From: a virus
Virus record (IMG/VR): IMGVR_UViG_3300005860_000225
Location: 1-33,478 of that record
Direction: 5' to 3' (one strand)
Length of the DNA: 33,478 nucleotides
Of the stretch, positions 23,320 to 30,633 are shown piece after piece. The position numbers and the translations under genes are program-made. Positions within the stretch are counted from its first letter, which is position 1. Each line of letters starts with the position of its first letter. The notes beneath the pieces were generated by a model. The model saw only the letters and a program-made list of their open reading frames with translations. It had not been told where the DNA came from and ran no database searches.

Positions 23320-24027
23320 GTGAGAATATACTCCAGCATGAAGGATCTCTTCTCAGAGACAGTTAGAGAGGTCTTTGCTAGAGGTCAGATAACTTTCGAT
23401 CCAACAGTTCAGGGAGTAAAAGTTCCTAGAGAAGAATATGAGATGAGGGAGCTCATAGGCTACGCATACAAGCTGACTGGCTGGGAAGACATGAAAGAAG
23501 CACTAGACTGGTGGAAAACTAAGTTCGAGAAAAAATTCGTAAGCTACGATACAGCTAAGAAGTGGGCAGAGGAGATGATGAAGCCGCTAAATCCAGACAC
23601 GTGGTGGAAGGGTGTTATGGACGAGTACTGGGCAAAGTTCTCAATCTATGGCAAAGTTGGAAGATTCGAATATACCTATGGAGAGAGAATCTATCCATAC
23701 CTTCACCTACTGATAGAAGACATAAAGAGAAACCCTCAAGGAAGAGGACACTTCATCAGTGTATGGTATCCTCATGACACTAGTGTAACTTGGCGTAGGC
23801 CTTGCACTATTGGATACCAGTTCATCTGGAGAGAGCCTAAAGGGTACATAATCATCTATCAGAGAAGCTGCGACTTAGTAAACTTCTTCCCTCTAGATGT
23901 AGCTAAAGCAATAATCTTTGCAGAGAGAGTTCTTGAGTTAGCAGGCTTGAAGCTGACTCATCTAGTCCATTTCATTGGATCATTGCACGCATATAGGGTT
24001 GATGTTCCTAAAGATCTTCAGTGGTGA
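23320..24027 (+). CDS. Thymidylate-synthase-fold enzyme with Asp at the dUMP/dCMP specificity site; probable dCMP (hydroxy)methylase
   Basis: 235 residues, ThyA family. The N-terminal part has YGERIYPYLHLLIEDIKRNP, aligned with YGxQWR...DQL. Catalytic Cys162 lies in RRPCTIGYQF, followed by YQRSCD (Arg182, Ser183, Asp185). From Cys162 the spacing to Arg182 (+20), the specificity position 193 (+31), His223 (+61) and Tyr225 (+63) equals that from E. coli Cys146 to Arg166, Asn177, His207 and Tyr209, with no gaps. Position 193 is Asp, not Asn. In T4 dCMP hydroxymethylase this residue is Asp, and Asn-to-Asp is known to switch thymidylate synthase towards dCMP. The GTG start sits three bases after a perfect GAGGTGATC. 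Confidence 0.85.
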   Translation: MRIYSSMKDLFSETVREVFARGQITFDPTVQGVKVPREEYEMRELIGYAYKLTGWEDMKEALDWWKTKFEKKFVSYDTAKKWAEEMMKPLNPDTWWKGVMDEYWAKFSIYGKVGRFEYTYGERIYPYLHLLIEDIKRNPQGRGHFISVWYPHDTSVTWRRPCTIGYQFIWREPKGYIIIYQRSCDLVNFFPLDVAKAIIFAERVLELAGLKLTHLVHFIGSLHAYRVDVPKDLQW

Positions 24028-24038
24028 TAAACACTGCC

Positions 24039-24764
24039 ATGGATCTCAGAGACACATATCTCTACCTTGTAAGGAGATCAGCTCAAGGAGAGAATTGTGG
24101 ACTTAAGAACATATGCATCACGAACATTGATCCAGCAATTGAGAGAATTCCTGAAATAGAGCCTTTCTCATATATCCTGATAGATAGGAAGGCTGATTCA
24201 ATCTTTAACCACTACTATAGACCTTATCTGGATTCAATAAAGCGTGGAGACATTGTAAGGCTTCCAAGAGAGACGTGTGTGGAGTCAGTAAGGTTTGATG
24301 GATCTCTAAACATCACTTTTCGTAGAGCAAGGCTGTTCCCAACGATCTACATTGACTTCCTTGTCATCGAAAAACTGGCAAGAGATCTTGGAGCTAATAA
24401 AGTAAGTCTCTGCTTTGCCAAATTGTCGAATAATGTCACTGCTCCATACTTCAAGGCTGCCATCGATGCTTTAGGAATAAGTGAAGCATGTTTATCCTGT
24501 ATCAGGACAATACAGAGAATGACAAAAATGTATTATGACATAGTGGAGCTGAAATACTTTCCCAGAATGGGGCATTTCTTGAAGCTCGCGGCATTCTACT
24601 TTGCTCATGTCCATAGAATCATCAGCAGGAATGAAGCAAGGCTTCTATATTACTATCTTAGATACAAGAACTCTCTTGACTCTAGAGTAAGAAAGGGTGC
24701 AGATTATGGAGAAGCAATCCATCGTAAAGTCCTATCTCGAATCAGGAGCAATAGTCCTGAGTAG
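24039..24764 (+). CDS. Unknown protein between the nucleotide genes and the DNA glycosylase
   Basis: 241 residues from ATG 24039, ten bases after GGTGAT; a GTG at 24021 is an alternative start. I do not recognise a family. The first ~95 residues mix helix and strand (DLRDTYLYLVRRSA, PFSYILIDRKADSI, RGDIVRLPRETC). The middle has a helix-strand IYIDFLVIEKLARDLGANKV and a conserved-looking LCFAKLSNNVTAPYFKAAID. The C-terminus is Tyr/Arg-rich (FYFAHVHRIISRNEARLLYY). Six cysteines are present. Its place in the operon makes a DNA or nucleotide modifying role worth testing, but the sequence does not show one. Confidence 0.6.
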   Translation: MDLRDTYLYLVRRSAQGENCGLKNICITNIDPAIERIPEIEPFSYILIDRKADSIFNHYYRPYLDSIKRGDIVRLPRETCVESVRFDGSLNITFRRARLFPTIYIDFLVIEKLARDLGANKVSLCFAKLSNNVTAPYFKAAIDALGISEACLSCIRTIQRMTKMYYDIVELKYFPRMGHFLKLAAFYFAHVHRIISRNEARLLYYYLRYKNSLDSRVRKGADYGEAIHRKVLSRIRSNSPE

Positions 24765-25299
24765 AGACAACAATAAAAATGCGAGATATGTCGACTTTGT
24801 CAGCAAGCTTCTATTATGTGCTAGATGTCCTCTTAGATCAAATCATCCCTGGCCTGCAAGCGGTAACCTGGATTCAAAGGTGATGATTGTAGGTGAAGCT
24901 CCTTCACCCAATAGATCCAGCTTCGAGAATTTCAGTGAGAAAAGCAGGAATATAGTGGATCTCATGCTAAAGGAGATGAATCTAAGCAGAAAAGATGTAT
25001 ATATTACTAATGCAATAAAGTGCAGCTTTGTAAAGCTCACCAAAGACATGAAGGAGTCTCTTCTGAAAAACTGCATTGATTATCTGATACAGGAAATAGA
25101 TATAGTGCATCCAAAAGTTGTAGTGGCTTTAGGTGGAACAGCTGAGAAGGCTTTGACTCACATAAGGAACAATGTTAGGTCTGACTTTATGCTTATCCAT
25201 TTTCCTCATCCAATGACTGTGGTTTACGGATCAATTAAGCTTGAGACATATCTCGAGCAGGTGAGAAAGAAGTGGACTTTAGTAAGATACTTGATATAG
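24706..25299 (+). CDS. Family 4 uracil-DNA glycosylase-like protein with Fe-S cluster
   Basis: 197 residues. Cys38 and Cys41 (LCARCPL), Cys106 (TNAIKC) and Cys123 (KNCIDY) fit the four ligands of the UDGa [4Fe-4S] cluster, with spacing x2, x64, x16. Motif A is VGEAPSPN (63-66 GEAP) and the motif B region is HFPHPMTVVYG (His165, His168), close to the family's HPS/HPA. The enzyme removes uracil from DNA. I chose ATG 24706 over GTG 24697 because GGGTG is six bases before it. It overlaps both neighbouring genes and lies directly before the polymerase. The GRPFVG segment of typical members is replaced by NFSEKS, so activity should not be taken as given. Confidence 0.8.
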   Translation: MEKQSIVKSYLESGAIVLSRDNNKNARYVDFVSKLLLCARCPLRSNHPWPASGNLDSKVMIVGEAPSPNRSSFENFSEKSRNIVDLMLKEMNLSRKDVYITNAIKCSFVKLTKDMKESLLKNCIDYLIQEIDIVHPKVVVALGGTAEKALTHIRNNVRSDFMLIHFPHPMTVVYGSIKLETYLEQVRKKWTLVRYLI

Positions 25300-27557
25300 A
25301 CTATTTTACTGAGCAGGGAGTAACTAAGCTAAAAATAGTCGAGAAAAGCAAGCCTAAGAGGATAGTTGTAATTACTGAAAAAGTAAGGCCTTACTTTTTC
25401 ATTAGAAAAATCGATATGAACAATGCCTCTAGCGTTATTCAGAGCTCAGCTTTAGTAGAGGATGTGGATGCAGTTACTATTTCAGGAGAGAAGGTTGTCA
25501 AAGTCAGCGTCTCCATACCAAAGCAAGTGAGAGATCTTAGAGACGCCTTAAACTCGATGGGTATACAGACGTATGAGGCTGATCTTCCCTATGTCAGAAG
25601 AGTAATGATAGACAAAGACATAAAAGTTGCGTATCCAGAAAGAATAGCTGCATTCGACATAGAAGTGGATGCAACAAAGGGATTCCCTGATATACAGAAC
25701 CCTGAAGGGAGAATACTTGCAATAAGCATATACGACGGGAATGAAGAAATATTCTTAAGCGAGGACGACGAGATAAAGATGCTGAAGGACTTTAATAAGC
25801 TATTGCCCAACTATGATGTATTCATAGGATGGAACAGCGCTGGATTTGATTATCCTTACCTTGTTAACAGAGCGAAGAAGCTGGGAATAAATATAGACGT
25901 GGAGATGTTTCAGCACATAGATCTCTTTGGTATATACTCAACATATTTCAAGAGAGACATCACTGACTTCAGACTCAAGACAATAGCACTCAAAGTATTA
26001 GGGGATAAAGTTCCTCTTGGAGCTCTTCTTGACTTTGAGAAGCCAGGAGAAATTGCTAAGCTTACAGAGTTCTTCTATAAGGATAAAGACAAACTTAGAC
26101 TATACAATATGGATCAGACAAAATCAGTATGGCATATAGCAGAGCAGACAGGAGTAGTCCAGACATACATCACTCAATGCAGGCTTGCAAATGTTCTTCC
26201 TTGGCATAGAGATTTGAGTGAAAAGATGATCGCTCATAGGAAATACATTTCGTATAACAGAATGATCGAGAACCTCGTATTGAAGAAAGCTCTAGAATCT
26301 AAGCCGAGAATAGTGTTTCCAAGCAAGCAGACTACAGAAGAGGAGTACGAGAACTATGATGAGGACGAGTCAACATATACAGGAGCAGTTGTTTTCGATC
26401 CTTATCCTGGCCTCTGGAGAAACGTTGTTCTTCTTGACTTTGCATCAATGTATCCCAGAGTAATCATGACATTCAATGTATCCTATGACACGTGGACTCC
26501 GAATCCTGGAGAGAATGATATACTAGCTCCGTCAGGAGGATTCATTACTTCTAGAGAGGGCTTCCTTCCTCAAGTTCTGAGAGAGCTTGAACAATACAGA
26601 ACAATTGCAAAGAAACTGGTAGATGCATATCCTCCTGGCTCAATGGAAAGAATACTGTGGAATGCAAGACAGTTTGCATTCAAGCTTCTATTGGTATCAG
26701 CATATGGAGTAGCAGGATTCAAGTACTCGAGACTCTATAGAATAGAGATAGCCGAAAGTATTACTGGATATACAAGAGATGCTATAACCAAAGCAAAAGA
26801 GTTCATTGAATCACAGGGCTGGAGAGTACTTTATGGAGATACAGACTCCCTATTCCTATACAATCCAAGCGTGAACTCGCTCGAGCAAGCTGTGGATAAA
26901 GCAGTACACGAGCTCATACCAACACTTAACAGCTACATCAGGAATTACGTAGTAAATCGATGGAGAGTGCCTCCAGAAAGAGTAGTCATCGAGTTTAAAG
27001 CTGACAGAGTATTCACCAAACTAAAACTCCTATCAGTAAAAAAGAGATACTACGGACTAGTAGGTTGGGAAGAGGAGTTCCTCGAGGAGCCATACATTCT
27101 AATAAAGGGTCTTGAAGCAAGGAGAGGAGACTGGCCCGAGCTTGTAAAAGAAATACAGGCTAAAGTCATAGAGCTATACTTGAAGGAGTCACTTGACGAG
27201 GCTCTAAAGTATGTCGAAGAAATGCGAAACAAAGTAATTAATGGAGAGGTCGATCTGGAGAAGCTAGCAATACGTAAGCATCTATCCAAGAGCATAGACG
27301 AGTACAAGCACAAAGCTCCACACATAGAGGCAGCAAAGATGCTTTTGAGAATGAACTATCCTGTAAGACCTGGTGACAGAATAGAATACATATTCTTAGA
27401 CGATCAAGCAATACCTCTTACTCCAGGACTGAAGCTGACTAAGTCTCAACTAGAAAAGTGGTGGAAGAAGTATGCAGAGCCAGTAGTAGAGAGACTAGAG
27501 ATAGAGATGCCTAGAGCATCACTCTTAGAGTTCATAACTAGAAGGGAGAAGAATTGA
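25272..27557 (+). CDS. polB: Family B DNA polymerase with proofreading exonuclease
   Basis: 761 residues, close to the size of euryarchaeal PolB. Exonuclease motifs: AFDIEVD (Asp129, Glu131) and GWNSAGFDYPYL. The exo III region (LYNMDQTKSVWHI) is less regular than the usual Y-x3-D. Polymerase motifs: A, DFASMYP (Asp389); B, KLLLVSAYG (Lys471), where the usual Asn is Val; C, YGDTDS (Asp523, Asp525); and KKRYYG. There is no long TPR insertion expected of protein-primed polymerases, so it most likely uses the primase encoded at 17981. The GTG start has GGTGAG eight bases upstream. The C-terminus SLLEFI is a weak PCNA-binding look-alike. Confidence 0.92.
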   Translation: MDFSKILDIDYFTEQGVTKLKIVEKSKPKRIVVITEKVRPYFFIRKIDMNNASSVIQSSALVEDVDAVTISGEKVVKVSVSIPKQVRDLRDALNSMGIQTYEADLPYVRRVMIDKDIKVAYPERIAAFDIEVDATKGFPDIQNPEGRILAISIYDGNEEIFLSEDDEIKMLKDFNKLLPNYDVFIGWNSAGFDYPYLVNRAKKLGINIDVEMFQHIDLFGIYSTYFKRDITDFRLKTIALKVLGDKVPLGALLDFEKPGEIAKLTEFFYKDKDKLRLYNMDQTKSVWHIAEQTGVVQTYITQCRLANVLPWHRDLSEKMIAHRKYISYNRMIENLVLKKALESKPRIVFPSKQTTEEEYENYDEDESTYTGAVVFDPYPGLWRNVVLLDFASMYPRVIMTFNVSYDTWTPNPGENDILAPSGGFITSREGFLPQVLRELEQYRTIAKKLVDAYPPGSMERILWNARQFAFKLLLVSAYGVAGFKYSRLYRIEIAESITGYTRDAITKAKEFIESQGWRVLYGDTDSLFLYNPSVNSLEQAVDKAVHELIPTLNSYIRNYVVNRWRVPPERVVIEFKADRVFTKLKLLSVKKRYYGLVGWEEEFLEEPYILIKGLEARRGDWPELVKEIQAKVIELYLKESLDEALKYVEEMRNKVINGEVDLEKLAIRKHLSKSIDEYKHKAPHIEAAKMLLRMNYPVRPGDRIEYIFLDDQAIPLTPGLKLTKSQLEKWWKKYAEPVVERLEIEMPRASLLEFITRREKN

Positions 27558-28204
27558 AGACAGTAATAGTAGACTCTAGAGAATGGGAGACAACTAGAGA
27601 CAGGATAGCTAGGAAGCTAGAGGAGCTTGGATTAAGAATAATTGTGAAGCCTCTAGATATATCCAACTACTTAATCGAGAGAGAAGACAAGACTCTACCT
27701 CTCCAGAGGATATACTACAAGAAGTATCTAGAGATGATAGCTAAGGGAGAAGTATACAACTTAATCTACAAGCTGTCAGGGACAGATGGACTGATACTGG
27801 TGGAGATAGAAGACTTGTCAGAAATAGGAGACAGCATTCCAGCATACGGTAAAGCACTAGAAGTATCTCTAAAGACTGCTCTAAAATATAGAGTTCCAAC
27901 TATCTTGTCCCACGTGTATCTCACTCCAAAGATAATATGCTACCTTGCAACAGAAGACTTATTCGACAGCAAGAAGAAAGAGACCAAGATATATACCAGT
28001 AATCCACGTGAGCTTGCATTAAGCATGCTCATGAGGCTTCCGGGAATTGGACCAAAGACAGCTGCAAGGATTCTTGCAACATTCAGAAGTCTGAGGAATC
28101 TTGCGAATGCTGATATGGATAGCTTGATGAGAGTCGAGCGTCTAGGAAAGGAAAAAGCTAAACTCATATACGAGGTCTTTAATTCATCTCTTGATCAAGA
28201 CTAG
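27554..28204 (+). CDS. XPF/ERCC4-like protein with degenerate nuclease site and tandem HhH
   Basis: 216 residues. The start IVDSRE (Asp7, Arg9, Glu10) matches the first strand motif of XPF/Mus81 nucleases. The later GDY and ERKxxxD motifs of active enzymes are not found: the equivalent region reads ISNYLIERED and LPLQRIYYKKYLEMIAKGEV. The C-terminus is a helix-hairpin-helix pair (LPGIGPKTAARILATF at ~162-177 and VERLGKEKAKLIYEVF at ~194-209), as in crenarchaeal XPF. So it may bind branched DNA without cutting, or pair with a host subunit. Start is TTG sharing TTGA with the polymerase stop, preceded by GGGAGAAG. Confidence 0.68.
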   Translation: MKTVIVDSREWETTRDRIARKLEELGLRIIVKPLDISNYLIEREDKTLPLQRIYYKKYLEMIAKGEVYNLIYKLSGTDGLILVEIEDLSEIGDSIPAYGKALEVSLKTALKYRVPTILSHVYLTPKIICYLATEDLFDSKKKETKIYTSNPRELALSMLMRLPGIGPKTAARILATFRSLRNLANADMDSLMRVERLGKEKAKLIYEVFNSSLDQD

Positions 28205-28235
28205 TGTAGATAGATGCTTTCTTCTAGAGAAAATC

Positions 28236-28460
28236 CTATTTGTGAGTAAAGATGAATACTATTGCAGCAAATGCAAGCATAAGCACTGTGCTTGCAAGAA
28301 TGAGGATGATCGAGTCTCTGAATATTCTGTCTAATCTCTCCTTGCTGTAAGGCTTATCTAGAGTGTAGAGAAGATCTTTAAGAGAATACATAGTGAGGAA
28401 TGAGCATATTGCTATGATTGCTAGAAGTATTGCTAAGACAGAGATTATGGATATTCTCAT
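28236..28460 (-). CDS. Small two-span membrane protein
   Basis: 74 residues. One hydrophobic helix at the N-terminus (IISVLAILLAIIAICSFLTM) and one at the C-terminus (DSIILILASTVLMLAFAAIV) flank a basic, charged loop (YTLDKPYSKERLDRIFRD). No ribosome site is obvious; the start lies five bases after the end of the AbrB-like gene, so it is read from that mRNA. Function unknown; it may be a membrane component made with a regulator. Confidence 0.55.
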   Translation of the reverse strand: MRISIISVLAILLAIIAICSFLTMYSLKDLLYTLDKPYSKERLDRIFRDSIILILASTVLMLAFAAIVFIFTHK

Positions 28461-28465
28461 AGCTG

Positions 28466-28639
28466 CTACACATCAGAGTGAGCAACTATCCTGATTATTG
28501 ACATCTCCACGAAATCTCCATGTCTGAGGCCTAGTGCCTTAACTATCTTGCTTGGAATAGTTACTTCTAGTACGGGTCCTTTCTTCCTGACTCTTGCAAT
28601 AAAGGTCTTAGGCATAGCAATTTTCGTGGATTCATTCAT
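28466..28639 (-). CDS. AbrB/SpoVT-like DNA-binding protein
   Basis: 57 residues from the ATG at 28639, seven bases after GGGTGA. The central segment VRKKGPVLEVTIPSKIVKAL followed by GLRHGDFVEMSII is the swapped-hairpin AbrB domain, common in archaeal viruses. It probably binds DNA as a dimer. Its promoter (ATTTATATA with the GGAAACAT box, 28674-28692) faces the divergent winged-helix gene. An upstream start at 28657 would overlap the ribosome site and is unlikely. Confidence 0.75.
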   Translation of the reverse strand: MNESTKIAMPKTFIARVRKKGPVLEVTIPSKIVKALGLRHGDFVEMSIIRIVAHSDV

Positions 28640-28663
28640 ATATGGATTCACCCACAAAATCCA

Positions 28664-28722
28664 TATGTTTCCTCTTGTATATAAATGTTTCCAAGGTTGT
28701 ATTAAGTGATACGTTTATAAAT
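28664..28722. promoter_or_regulatory. Divergent promoter region of the AbrB-like and winged-helix genes
   Basis: On the minus strand, GGAAACATTTATATACAAG (28692-28674) holds the TATA for the AbrB-like gene, with a second GGAAACATAT at 28672-28663. The plus strand has a TATA-like ACGTTTATAAAT (28711-28722) for the winged-helix gene, preceded by AAGTGATAC (28704-28712), part of the box seen at 22.8 kb. Confidence 0.5.
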
Positions 28723-28758
28723 TAGTGGAACCATTACATTATTCAGGGTGATAACTAT

Positions 28759-29160
28759 ATGAGCAAGAAATCAGAAAGAATGACATTCAGAGAACAAGTA
28801 ATCCTGTTCCTAGAAAGCAACAAGGGACAAAAATTCACTGCAAAAAACATTGCAGATGCTCTAGGTGTGCCTCCAAAAGCAGTGAGAAGAGTTATACGGT
28901 GGCTCAAGCAGCATGCTCCAGAAGCAGTAAAAGTTGCAAGAGAAAAAGGCGAAGTTACAGTGGTGTATCTAGGTTTGCCTAAGAAGCAGGAGGAGCAACA
29001 AGAAACACCAGCTATTCCTGAATATGCTGAGACAGAGATCATTGATGAAAGCAAGTTGGAAGAGGAATACTTAGAGGAAGCAAAGAAGGAGAGGAGTACT
29101 GAAGTAGCAAGGCTTCTAGAGATTCTTGACGAGAGCTACGATACTTTTGAGGATCACTGA
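28759..29160 (+). CDS. Winged-helix DNA-binding protein with acidic C-terminal tail
   Basis: 133 residues. Residues ~5-75 form a winged helix: FREQVILFLESNKGQKFTAK, then NIADALGVPPKAVRRVIRWL (helix-turn-helix) and a GEVTVVYLG wing. The C-terminal ~55 residues are Glu-rich and probably unfolded or coiled (EEEYLEEAKKERS). ATG is six bases after GGGTGATAA, and a TATA-like ACGTTTATAAAT (28711-28722) lies ~37 bases before it. A likely viral transcription regulator; targets unknown. Confidence 0.72.
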   Translation: MSKKSERMTFREQVILFLESNKGQKFTAKNIADALGVPPKAVRRVIRWLKQHAPEAVKVAREKGEVTVVYLGLPKKQEEQQETPAIPEYAETEIIDESKLEEEYLEEAKKERSTEVARLLEILDESYDTFEDH

Positions 29161-29173
29161 TCTCCTATTCATT

Positions 29174-29187
29174 TGTTCTTTTTTCTT
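29174..29187 (+). terminator. T-rich terminator after the winged-helix gene
   Basis: TGTTCTTTTTTCTT follows the stop at 29160 by ~14 bases; the next gene's own TATA box lies downstream. Confidence 0.4.
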
Positions 29188-29225
29188 AGATGTTCCACAA
29201 ATTCTCTACTTTTATCAAAAGGGTA

Positions 29226-29238
29226 AACTTTATATACA
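29226..29238 (+). promoter_or_regulatory. Promoter of the 29.3-30.7 kb operon
   Basis: AAACTTTATATAC holds a BRE-like AAAC and the TATA TTTATATA, ~33-40 bases before the chosen ATG 29271. Confidence 0.5.
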
Positions 29239-29270
29239 TGGAAACACATATAGAATGCATGGGTGTAAGC

Positions 29271-29942
29271 ATGAGCACCACAAAAGCTCAGGAGGAAGAA
29301 AAACCTCCTGACTATCTAATGTGGGTCGGAGGAAAGTACTATACGATACAGAGCTTCATCAGAGAAGCTAGAGAAATGGGTGTAAGTAGAAGAGTCCCAA
29401 TAATACCAGACATAGTCTTCGGTAAAACTAGAATATTCTTCATTTCAGATGTAGACGAGAGCGATCCATGCGTAGAGATAAAGACAGTAAGCCACAAGAA
29501 GAGCATAGACGAGCTAAAGAGATACAGGACATACAGGATAAAGAGGAAGTGTAAGCAAACTCCAAAAGTATTCGGATACTTCATACCAACGGGCATATTA
29601 GTGCCTGGAGAAGTGGGGAAGAATCTATTCGAGAAGTATAGAGATAGACTAGTCCTAGTGCCAGCTACAGCAATATACCTAGTTCCACTAAGAGGCTGTG
29701 GAAGACTAGTGATTGGAGCAAGATACTTAGTAGATGGACAAACACTCAAGGAAATCTACGAAGCTCTAAAGATGGATCCAGATCAGAGAGTAAAAGACTT
29801 AATGATCACTGGCTCAACATTCCAAGAGATCAATCCACCAATACAAGCACAGGGAGTCAAAAGGTTCCGTGGACTCAAGAGAGTAGACGGAGATGCAATA
29901 CTCTCAGGTAAGCCAGTCACAGAATGGTGGGTGGAGGAATGA
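29271..29942 (+). CDS. Hypothetical conserved-looking protein, 223 residues
   Basis: I cannot name a family. The protein starts with a short Glu-rich lead and then LMWVGGKYYTIQSFIREARE and GVSRRVPIIPDIVFGKTRI, a pattern that looks familiar from archaeal viruses without a known function. Strand segments FGYFIPTGILV and ATAIYLVPLRGCG follow, and a long basic C-terminal part GVKRFRGLKRVDGD. A good TATA box (ACTTTATATAC, 29228-29238) lies ~35 bases upstream. Starts at 29259 and further upstream are possible; I took the ATG after GGGTGTAAGC. It is the first gene of a four-gene operon. Confidence 0.58.
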   Translation: MSTTKAQEEEKPPDYLMWVGGKYYTIQSFIREAREMGVSRRVPIIPDIVFGKTRIFFISDVDESDPCVEIKTVSHKKSIDELKRYRTYRIKRKCKQTPKVFGYFIPTGILVPGEVGKNLFEKYRDRLVLVPATAIYLVPLRGCGRLVIGARYLVDGQTLKEIYEALKMDPDQRVKDLMITGSTFQEINPPIQAQGVKRFRGLKRVDGDAILSGKPVTEWWVEE

Positions 29943-30409
29943 CCAAGATCGAGTGGAAGCACATAAAGGTTCCAGACTTTGTACATGAGAAGCTAAAGCA
30001 AATGAGTGCCAGGGAGAAGAGGGCAATATGGCAAGTGGTCTATGATTCATTCACATACTACGAGATGATGAAAAAGAGGCCTCTACTAAAGTCAGCTCTT
30101 CCAACGCTAGACAAGGCATCATGGTATATTGCGAAGCTTTCTCAAGCAGTAACGTGGTATATTGTTACACAGAGCGACGAGAACTACCAGCTAACTGTCA
30201 AGACGGTGTCGGATATAGGATCAAGGCTCGGAGTAAGAATGGACACACTTCTCGGAGCATTGGAGATTTACAGGAATACGAGAAGGAAGACAAGCAAGCA
30301 CAGAGCAATGGTCCTGAAAGCTCTCAAGGAGACAGTTGCATCAATAATACTGAGGATCTCTGAAGAGGAGAAAAAAGAGGAATCGTCAGAGAAAACCAGC
30401 GCAGGGTGA
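29939..30409 (+). CDS. Hypothetical basic helical protein, 156 residues
   Basis: Starts at the ATG at 29939 within an ATGA overlap, preceded by GGTGGAGGA. The sequence WKHIKVPDFVHEKLKQMSAR looks like the ribbon and first helix of a ribbon-helix-helix or similar DNA-binding N-terminus. It is followed by an all-helical body and a Lys/Arg-rich RRKTSKHRAMVLKALKE segment. The tail is Glu/Ser/Lys-rich. It ends where the next gene, a clear ribbon-helix-helix protein, begins. A DNA-linked role is plausible, not shown. Confidence 0.52.
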   Translation: MTKIEWKHIKVPDFVHEKLKQMSAREKRAIWQVVYDSFTYYEMMKKRPLLKSALPTLDKASWYIAKLSQAVTWYIVTQSDENYQLTVKTVSDIGSRLGVRMDTLLGALEIYRNTRRKTSKHRAMVLKALKETVASIILRISEEEKKEESSEKTSAG

Positions 30410-30414
30410 ACACG

Positions 30415-30633
30415 TTGGACAACAATGAAAAATCCATGGACTTTATCGTGACGTTCAAAGCTCCGTACAAGCTAGTAAGCATGATGGATCTTATAGCACA
30501 GCAAATGAGGATGACTAGATCAGAGCTTATTCGAAGAGCAGTTATGTGCTACATTCTTTCAATCAAATATGACGACTTTATGGACAAAGCGAAAGAGGCG
30601 ATCGAGAAATGGCTGAAAGATGCAGAGATATAA
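30415..30633 (+). CDS. Ribbon-helix-helix (CopG-like) regulator
   Basis: 72 residues. MDFIVTFKAPYKLVSMMDLI forms the strand and first helix, and MRMTRSELIRRAVMCYILS is the second helix of a CopG/MetJ-type fold; a helical tail follows. I chose TTG 30415, five bases after GGGTGA; a GTG at 30406 overlaps the ribosome site. It overlaps the stop of the previous gene's region and the next small gene begins inside its end. Confidence 0.7.
   Translation: MDNNEKSMDFIVTFKAPYKLVSMMDLIAQQMRMTRSELIRRAVMCYILSIKYDDFMDKAKEAIEKWLKDAEI

Noticed and set aside
27530-27557. PCNA-binding box at the C-terminus of PolB (SLLEFI)
   Set aside because: The leading Gln and the paired aromatic residues are missing, so it is too weak to call.
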